Source: JANYIP01 sp031394045
GTDB lineage: Bacteria > Actinomycetota > Actinomycetes > Prado026
DNA: 26,467 nucleotides
NCBI GenBank assembly: GCA_031394045.1
Contig: JANMWN010000089.1
Coordinates: 1 to 26,467 of the forward strand
Direction: 5' to 3'
Shown here: piece after piece, positions 21,863 to 26,467 of the stretch
Numbering within the stretch: position 1 is the first letter of the stretch
Layout: each line of letters starts with the position of its first letter
Translations under genes and position numbers: made by a program
The notes under the pieces: model-generated
Told to the model about the DNA's origin: nothing
Seen by the model: the letters and a program-made list of their open reading frames with translations, nothing else
Database searches by the model: none

Positions 21863-23165
21863 GCCGGACGTGAGCACTGATGACTCCCCCGGCAACGGCG
21901 TCGGCGCGGTGGATCACCGTGGGCTGACGCTGCTGCCGTTCCACGGGGTCCGCTACGTGGAGGCGCGCGTCAGCGACCTGGCCGAGGTGACGAGCCCGCC
22001 GTACGACGTGCTCGACGCCGACGGGGTGCTGGCCCTGGAGTCCGCGGACTCCCACAACGTGGTACGTCTGATCCTGCCCCGCGACGACGACTGCGGGCCG
22101 GAGGGCCGTTATGAGCACGCCGCCTCGACGCTGCGCCGGTGGCTGGACGAGGGTGTTCTCACGGTCGACCAGGAGGCCGGCCTCTATGTCTACGAGCAGG
22201 CCACCGACCAAGCCGTCGTGCAGCGCGGGCTGCTCGGGAACGTGGGCCTGCGCGACCCGGCCGAACGAGTGGTGCTCCCACACGAGGACGTCATGCCCGG
22301 ACCGGTCGCCGACCGGCTGGAGCTGATGCGCGCCGCCCGCGCCAACGTCGAACCGATCCTGCTGATGTACGACGGGGAGTCCGGCCCGACCGCCGAGATC
22401 GTCGACCGCGTCGCCGCGGACCCGGCCACCGTGACCGCGCACACCCACGACGGGTTGACGCACCGGCTGTGGCAGCTCACCGACCCCAAGGACTTGGCGA
22501 CCGTGGCGGCCGACCTGGCTGGGCGGCAGGCACTGATCGCCGACGGCCATCACCGCTACGCCGCCTATCGTGCCCTGCAGTCCGAGCTCGAGGCCGCCGG
22601 CGGGACCGGACCGTGGGACAGCGGGCTGGCTCTGCTCGTGGACCTGCGTGCGCACCCGCCGCGGGTTGGCGCGATCCACCGCGCCGTCTCGGCCCTGACC
22701 CTCGAAGCAGCGCTGCACGGCCTGACAGAGCTGTTCGACGTCACCCGCGAGACCGTGACCGATCCCGAGGCTGCAGCACGAGGGCTGGCTACCGGCGAGC
22801 TGCTCCTGGTCGCCCCGGACGGCTCGGCCGCTCGGCTCGTCGTCCGTCATCACGCGGCAGTCGAGGAGATCATCGGCCGCGACCATCCGGTGCAGTGGCG
22901 AGGGCTTGACACGGCCGTGCTGCACCAGGTGCTGGTCGAGCAGGTCTGGGACCTCGCCGAGGACCGGGTGAGCTACCACCACGAGGTCGCCGGGGCGATG
23001 CGTGCCGCCGGCCGCAGCGACGGAACGGCGGTCCTGCTCGCGCCCGTTGCCGTGGAGTCCGTGCTTGAGCTGGCGGCCGAAGGTGTACGGATGCCGCGCA
23101 AGAGCACGTCGTTCGGCCCCAAGCCGCGGACCGGCCTGGTGCTGCGCACGTTCGAAGCCGGCTGA
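21861..23165 (+). CDS. DUF1015 family protein
   Basis: The 434-residue protein belongs to the DUF1015 family. It has LLPFHGVRYVEARVSDLAEVTSPPYDVLD at the start, then SHNVVRLILPRDD and LYVYEQ. The central ADGHHRYAAYRAL motif is the best conserved segment of the family, and the C-terminus shows KSTSFGPKPRTGLVLR. The fold is not a familiar enzyme, and I will not assign a reaction. Conserved His-His-Arg and acidic residues hint at catalysis or nucleotide binding. The start is ATG at 21861; GTG at 21870 is an alternative if the message is leaderless. It diverges from the HAD phosphatase gene over 98 bp and converges on the ssb-like gene. Confidence 0.88.
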   Translation: MPDVSTDDSPGNGVGAVDHRGLTLLPFHGVRYVEARVSDLAEVTSPPYDVLDADGVLALESADSHNVVRLILPRDDDCGPEGRYEHAASTLRRWLDEGVLTVDQEAGLYVYEQATDQAVVQRGLLGNVGLRDPAERVVLPHEDVMPGPVADRLELMRAARANVEPILLMYDGESGPTAEIVDRVAADPATVTAHTHDGLTHRLWQLTDPKDLATVAADLAGRQALIADGHHRYAAYRALQSELEAAGGTGPWDSGLALLVDLRAHPPRVGAIHRAVSALTLEAALHGLTELFDVTRETVTDPEAAARGLATGELLLVAPDGSAARLVVRHHAAVEEIIGRDHPVQWRGLDTAVLHQVLVEQVWDLAEDRVSYHHEVAGAMRAAGRSDGTAVLLAPVAVESVLELAAEGVRMPRKSTSFGPKPRTGLVLRTFEAG

Positions 23166-23182
23166 GGAAGCCTTCGCCGCGC

Positions 23183-23530
23183 TCATGCGCGAGCCAGCCG
23201 ACGGGCCCTGCGGACCTCGATCTCCCACCTGCTGGCTGCACCGCCCGGTCGGCGCCAGAACCGGCGGCGCACCGCTCCGGTGATCTCGACGATGTCGCCG
23301 ACCGCCCACGAGCGGACGACCCGCCGCAAGTCACCCCTCCAGACGGCGCACTCGAGGGAGTCGACGGTAGCGGCTCCCGGACGTCGCTTCAGGTCCATCG
23401 GCCGTCGAACCACCACGCGGAACGACATCACCTCGTCGCCGCTGGGCAGCTCGCGCAGCGTTGGAGCTGCGGAGAGCCGACCGACGACGACGACGTCGTT
23501 GCGGTCCTCGATAGCAGTGTCGGCGGCCAC
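23183..23530 (-). CDS. Short single-stranded DNA-binding protein (SSB paralogue type)
   Basis: The 115-residue product is an OB-fold SSB domain. NDVVVVGRLSAAPTLRELPSGDEVMSFRVVV is the usual first half, and DSLECAVWRGDLRRVVRSWAVGDIVEITGAV the second. It lacks the long Gly/Pro-rich linker and the acidic DDDIPF-type tip through which housekeeping SSB recruits partners; it ends in a basic RRARRLARA. It is therefore more likely a second, specialised SSB than the replicative one that usually sits with rpsF and rplI. The GTG at 23530 has GAAGGGGG upstream at good spacing. It faces the MBL-fold gene across a 109-bp region with a DnaA-box-like site. Confidence 0.87.
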   Translation of the reverse strand: MAADTAIEDRNDVVVVGRLSAAPTLRELPSGDEVMSFRVVVRRPMDLKRRPGAATVDSLECAVWRGDLRRVVRSWAVGDIVEITGAVRRRFWRRPGGAASRWEIEVRRARRLARA

Positions 23531-23587
23531 GGCGCCCCCTTCTGGTCGGAATCGGTTCGAGGCCTACGATGCCGAGTCACGGCACCA

Positions 23588-23647
23588 GGAGCACGGCCCA
23601 CCCTGCTCCCTGTGGACAACTGAGCCGGAGGGATCGGCTGTGGACAG
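23588..23647. promoter_or_regulatory. Inverted repeat and DnaA-box-like sites between ssb and MBL genes
   Basis: TGTGGACAA at 23611-23619 is the reverse complement of TTGTCCACA, the DnaA box consensus of high-GC actinobacteria. A one-mismatch copy, TGTGGACAG, lies at 23639-23647 over the MBL start codon. Directly left of the first box is a perfect inverted repeat, GGAGCA-N10-TGCTCC (23588-23609). The cluster is 58-117 bases upstream of the ssb start, where transcription control would be expected. DnaA binding is inferred from sequence only. Confidence 0.5.
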
Positions 23648-24605
23648 TACGACTCAGGACCTCGGTGACGGTGTCTTCGCGATCGACACCCGGATGTCGG
23701 GGTACGCCGGGATCACGTCGGCCTACCTCATCCGCGGCGACCGGCCGTGCCTGATCGAGACCGGTACCGCCACCTCTGCCCCGGTCGTACGCGACGCGAT
23801 GGCAGCCCTCGGCGTCGGCCCCGGCGACCTCAGCACGATCGTCGTCACGCACATCCACCTGGACCACGCCGGTGGGGTGGGCAGCCTCGCGGGTCTGTTC
23901 CCGTCCGCGGAGATCGTCGTTCACGAGCGTGGTGCTCGGCACCTGGTGGACCCCGAACGCCTGATGAGCAGCGCGAGGCGGGTCTTCGGGCGGGTGCTCG
24001 ACGACGTCTTCGGCGTCCTGCTGCCCACGGACGCCGCGCGGGTACGCGCCCTCGGCGACACCGGGGCCATCGACCTCGGCGCCGGCCGGGCCCTCGGCGC
24101 GTTCCATGCTCCCGGTCACGCGCAGCACCACGTCGGGCTGGTCGACTCCGTATCCGGCGACCTGTACGTCGGGGACGCCGCCGGCGTCTACATCCCCGAG
24201 ACCCGGGAGATGCGCCCTTCGACCCCGCCGCCGGACTTCGACCTCGAGCTTGCACTAGCGTCGATCGGCCGGTTCCGTGACGTGGGCGCCAGCCGCTTGC
24301 TGTTCAGCCACTTCGGGCCGGTCGATGACGTGGAGGATTCGTTGGGCCGTGCCGAGGAGGAGCTGCGGCTGTGGGTCGAGCTGGTCCGGGAGACCCGGGC
24401 GTCCGAGCTCGACCTCGACCACGCGGTCCAACGGGTGACCGAGAAGACCGCCGACCGGTATGCGGCTTACGTCGCCAACGCCGAGCTCAGCGAGAAGTTC
24501 GAGCACCTGAACGCCACGGCCGCGAACATCGTCGGCATCAATCGCTGGCTCGACACGGTCGACGGGCCGGCCAACGCGATCGCCGACCCCCCGACCTCGA
24601 CGTGA
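23640..24605 (+). CDS. Metallo-beta-lactamase-fold hydrolase
   Basis: The 321-residue protein has the metal-binding signature THIHLDHAGG (H-x-H-x-D-H) near residue 70. A further His follows in HAPGHAQHHVG, the bridging Asp in DLYVGDAAGVY and the final His in LLFSHFGP, so both zinc or iron sites are complete. A helical C-terminal extension of about 100 residues follows the fold. The family covers thioesterases, lactonases, glyoxalases and nucleases, and I cannot assign a substrate. The frame is open far upstream, but GTG at 23640 has GGAGGGA six bases before it and the preceding sequence has no MBL similarity. The gene converges on the TPR gene with 49 bp between the stops. Confidence 0.88.
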   Translation: MDSTTQDLGDGVFAIDTRMSGYAGITSAYLIRGDRPCLIETGTATSAPVVRDAMAALGVGPGDLSTIVVTHIHLDHAGGVGSLAGLFPSAEIVVHERGARHLVDPERLMSSARRVFGRVLDDVFGVLLPTDAARVRALGDTGAIDLGAGRALGAFHAPGHAQHHVGLVDSVSGDLYVGDAAGVYIPETREMRPSTPPPDFDLELALASIGRFRDVGASRLLFSHFGPVDDVEDSLGRAEEELRLWVELVRETRASELDLDHAVQRVTEKTADRYAAYVANAELSEKFEHLNATAANIVGINRWLDTVDGPANAIADPPTST

Positions 24606-24654
24606 CCCAGGTGTTCTCGAACCTCGACCACCCGGTCCGTCGCGCCCGTGCCGA

Positions 24655-25770
24655 TCAGCTCGACCGGTCGGAGGACGGAGTGTCGTCCCATTCCAGGTCG
24701 GAGTCGCTGCCTTTGTCGGAGTCGCTGTCGGAATCGCTGTCGGAATCGCTGTCAGAGTCGCTGTCGGAGTCGCTGCCCGCGTCGACGAACACCAGGCCGG
24801 CGAGCTCCTCGAGCCGCTCCTGGGCGTCGGTCTCCCCTGTCGGGTCCACTGCCGACGCCCGCTCGAACCAGGTGACCGCCTCGTCCTGGCGACCGGCGGC
24901 CAGCAGCGCATCGGCGTACGCGTAGCGCAGCCGCGCCGACCAGGGCTTGGCCTCGTCCCGGAGCTCGGAACACTGCAGCGTCACCACCGCCGCATCGAGC
25001 TGGCCGAGGTCGCGTCGTGCTCCGGAGGCGACGATGCGCATCTCGACGGTCGTCGCCTTGTCGAGCCTGGCCGCCTCGGGGCTGCCGGCCAGCTCCAGCG
25101 CCCGCTCAGGCTTGCCGAGGCCGCGCTCGCAGTCGGCGAGCATGGGCAGGAACTCATCCGACCCCGACAGCCGCCGAGCCGCCCGCAGCTCCGATCGGGC
25201 CTGTGCCCACCGCCCGGTCGAGTACGCCGTCAGGCCCGCAGCCTCGCGTACCACGGCGACCCGGGACGCCATCCGGGTCGCCTCACTCGCGTGCCGGTGG
25301 GCCAGCTCCGGGTCACCCTCGAAGTAGCGTCCCGCAGCCACCAGTCGTTTGGCCACCTCTTCGGCCAGCCCTTTGGGGAGCGTACGCAGCTGGCGACGCA
25401 CGTCGGGGTCGAGTTCCTCGCCGGTGATGTCGAGCGGAAGCTCGGGGATCTCCCCGGCCGAGCGCCTGGGTGCGCGCTCCCGACGGGTATCGGTCGAGTC
25501 ACGCGGCCCCCGCGGGGCTGCGGCTGGTCGGGCGGCCCCCGCCCGGCCTCCGGTCGGCTTGCCACCACCACCGCGGGGCGAGGGTTTCCCGCCCGACTTG
25601 GGTCGCCCGGGCGAGGAAGAACGGCCGGAGGACGCGGGCTTCCCGCCAGAGGCCGGCCGGCCGGAGGATGCAGGCCGGCCCGACGCGCTGGGCCTGCCGG
25701 CCGACGAGCTTGGCTTGCCAGCACCAGACGGTTTGCGGCCCGCTGCGCCGCCGCGGCGTTCGTCAGCCAT
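24655..25770 (-). CDS. TPR-like protein with basic N-terminal and Ser-Asp C-terminal low-complexity tails
   Basis: The 371-residue product has three parts. The first 115 or so residues are Gly/Pro/Ser/Arg/Lys-rich with many G-R/K-P-x-S units and strongly basic. The middle (about 120-330) is helical with tetratricopeptide-like pairs, for example AHRHASEATRMASRVAVVRE, GRWAQARSELRAARRLSGSD and ALLAAGRQDEAVTWFERASA ending VDPTGE. The tail is an acidic Ser-Asp repeat of about 25 residues. By position it matches the TPR protein Rv1691 of M. tuberculosis; a scaffold role is likely but no partner is known. I chose the ATG at 25770 because GGAGG lies directly upstream, overlapping another ATG at 25782. 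It lies just past the rRNA operon terminator on the same strand. Confidence 0.85.
   Translation of the reverse strand: MADERRGGAAGRKPSGAGKPSSSAGRPSASGRPASSGRPASGGKPASSGRSSSPGRPKSGGKPSPRGGGGKPTGGRAGAARPAAAPRGPRDSTDTRRERAPRRSAGEIPELPLDITGEELDPDVRRQLRTLPKGLAEEVAKRLVAAGRYFEGDPELAHRHASEATRMASRVAVVREAAGLTAYSTGRWAQARSELRAARRLSGSDEFLPMLADCERGLGKPERALELAGSPEAARLDKATTVEMRIVASGARRDLGQLDAAVVTLQCSELRDEAKPWSARLRYAYADALLAAGRQDEAVTWFERASAVDPTGETDAQERLEELAGLVFVDAGSDSDSDSDSDSDSDSDSDSDKGSDSDLEWDDTPSSDRSS
24715..24774. repeat. Five 12-bp units encoding the Ser-Asp tail
   Basis: Five near-identical 12-bp units (GTCGGA followed by GTCGCT or ATCGCT, with one GTCAGA variant) run without gaps. They encode alternating Ser and Asp at the C-terminus of the TPR protein. 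A further partial unit lies just outside at 24698-24709. The array can change length by 4 residues per unit without a frameshift. Confidence 0.9.
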
Positions 25771-25835
25771 GCGTGCCTCCATCGATGCGAGAGCCCGGTG
25801 AACAGGAGTTACCTTGAACGATCCGTAACAAACGA

Positions 25836-25867
25836 ATGAGGGCCACCCCTACTGGGGTGGCCCTCAT
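25836..25867 (-). terminator. Rho-independent-like terminator of the rRNA operon
   Basis: A perfect 14-bp stem (arms 25836-25849 and 25854-25867) closes a 4-base loop just downstream of the 5S gene. On the minus strand the stem is followed by a T-rich run, TTCGTTTGTTA after the final CA, as expected for an intrinsic terminator. Its stem is the strongest hairpin I see in the window and separates the rRNA operon from the TPR gene. Confidence 0.9.
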
Positions 25868-25877
25868 CGAAAGAATG

Positions 25878-25995
25878 TTCGGCGGCGTCCTACTCTCCCA
25901 CACAGTCACCCGTGCAGTACCATCGGCGCTTCAGGGCTTAGCTTCCGGGTTCGGAATGGGACCGGGCGTTTCCCCTGCGCTATGGCCGCCGAAAC
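25878..25995 (-). rRNA. rrf: 5S ribosomal RNA
   Basis: The minus strand holds a complete 5S rRNA of about 118 bases. It starts with GTTTCGGCGGCCATAGCGCA, has the conserved CCATTCCGAACCCGGAAGCT and GATGGTACTGC segments, and ends GGAGAGTAGGACGCCGCCGA plus AC. The 5' and 3' ends pair to form helix I. Ends may be off by a base or two. Confidence 0.97.
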
Positions 25996-26071
25996 TCTAT
26001 TGAGATGTGAGCCGTTCCCGACCGCATCTCGGGAACCGCACAGTGAACGCGAAACGGCAGTTTTGGTTTGT
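25996..26071 (-). other. 23S-5S internal spacer with alternative stems
   Basis: The spacer of about 76 bases contains an 8-bp perfect stem, GTTCCCGA-N7-TCGGGAAC (26014-26036). It also contains a second pairing, GAGATG (26002-26007) with CATCTC (26025-26030), that excludes the first. Spacer stems commonly guide rRNA processing. No tRNA gene is present between 23S and 5S. Confidence 0.7.

Positions 26072-26467
<396 letters not shown>

Noticed and set aside
23588..23647. A replication origin near the DnaA-box-like sites
   Set aside because: Only one perfect box and one near match are present, with no box cluster, no AT-rich unwinding region and no dnaA, dnaN, parB or gyrB nearby. A promoter site is more likely.

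Overview
The window is a GC-rich stretch (mostly about 70% G+C, with many GTG starts) from an actinobacterium. Gene content and order match a conserved actinobacterial chromosomal block. In Mycobacterium tuberculosis, as I recall it, this is the Rv1691-Rv1713 neighbourhood: TPR protein, HAD phosphatase, tlyA, nadK, recN, steA, steB/mctB, pyrG, NUDIX, xerD, parA, scpA, scpB, pseudouridine synthase, cmk, der. The alanine dehydrogenase next to xerD recalls Streptomyces. I cannot name a genus.

Layout. (1) 1-581: the 3' end of a class III aminotransferase on +, convergent with what follows. (2) 591-10705: a long minus-strand series, read from right to left: ald, xerD, parA, a ribbon-helix-helix-like partner gene, scpA, scpB, an rRNA pseudouridine synthase, a 312-bp lower-GC gap, then aroH, tyrA, cmk and der. 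It joins chromosome segregation (XerD, ParA, ScpAB) to ribosome maturation (RluB-like, Der), nucleotide supply (Cmk) and tyrosine/phenylalanine synthesis (AroH, TyrA). (3) An Lrp/AsnC regulator diverges from ald. (4) 11383-20091: a second minus-strand series: phasin-like protein, small acidic protein, tlyA, nadK, recN, steA, steB/mctB, pyrG, NUDIX hydrolase. (5) 20277-24605: a less standard section with an SCP2-like protein (+), a HAD-IIA phosphatase (-), a DUF1015 protein (+), a short SSB (-) and a metallo-beta-lactamase-fold protein (+). (6) 24655-25770: a TPR protein with low-complexity ends. (7) 25836-26467: the distal end of an rRNA operon on minus: 23S 3' part, spacer, 5S and a strong hairpin terminator.

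Nine gene pairs share a 4-base ATGA or GTGA stop/start overlap, so much of the minus strand is probably translationally coupled. Most genes are core and intact. I see no prophage, transposase, CRISPR array, toxin-antitoxin pair or defence cassette, and I do not claim a new system. The best leads are small: a lower-GC, palindrome-rich gap bounded by a 15-bp direct repeat (4420-4628); a coupled parA/RHH pair with a palindrome at the parA ribosome-binding region (8481-8496); and a DnaA-box-like 9-mer with an adjoining inverted repeat in the divergent ssb/MBL promoter region (23588-23647).
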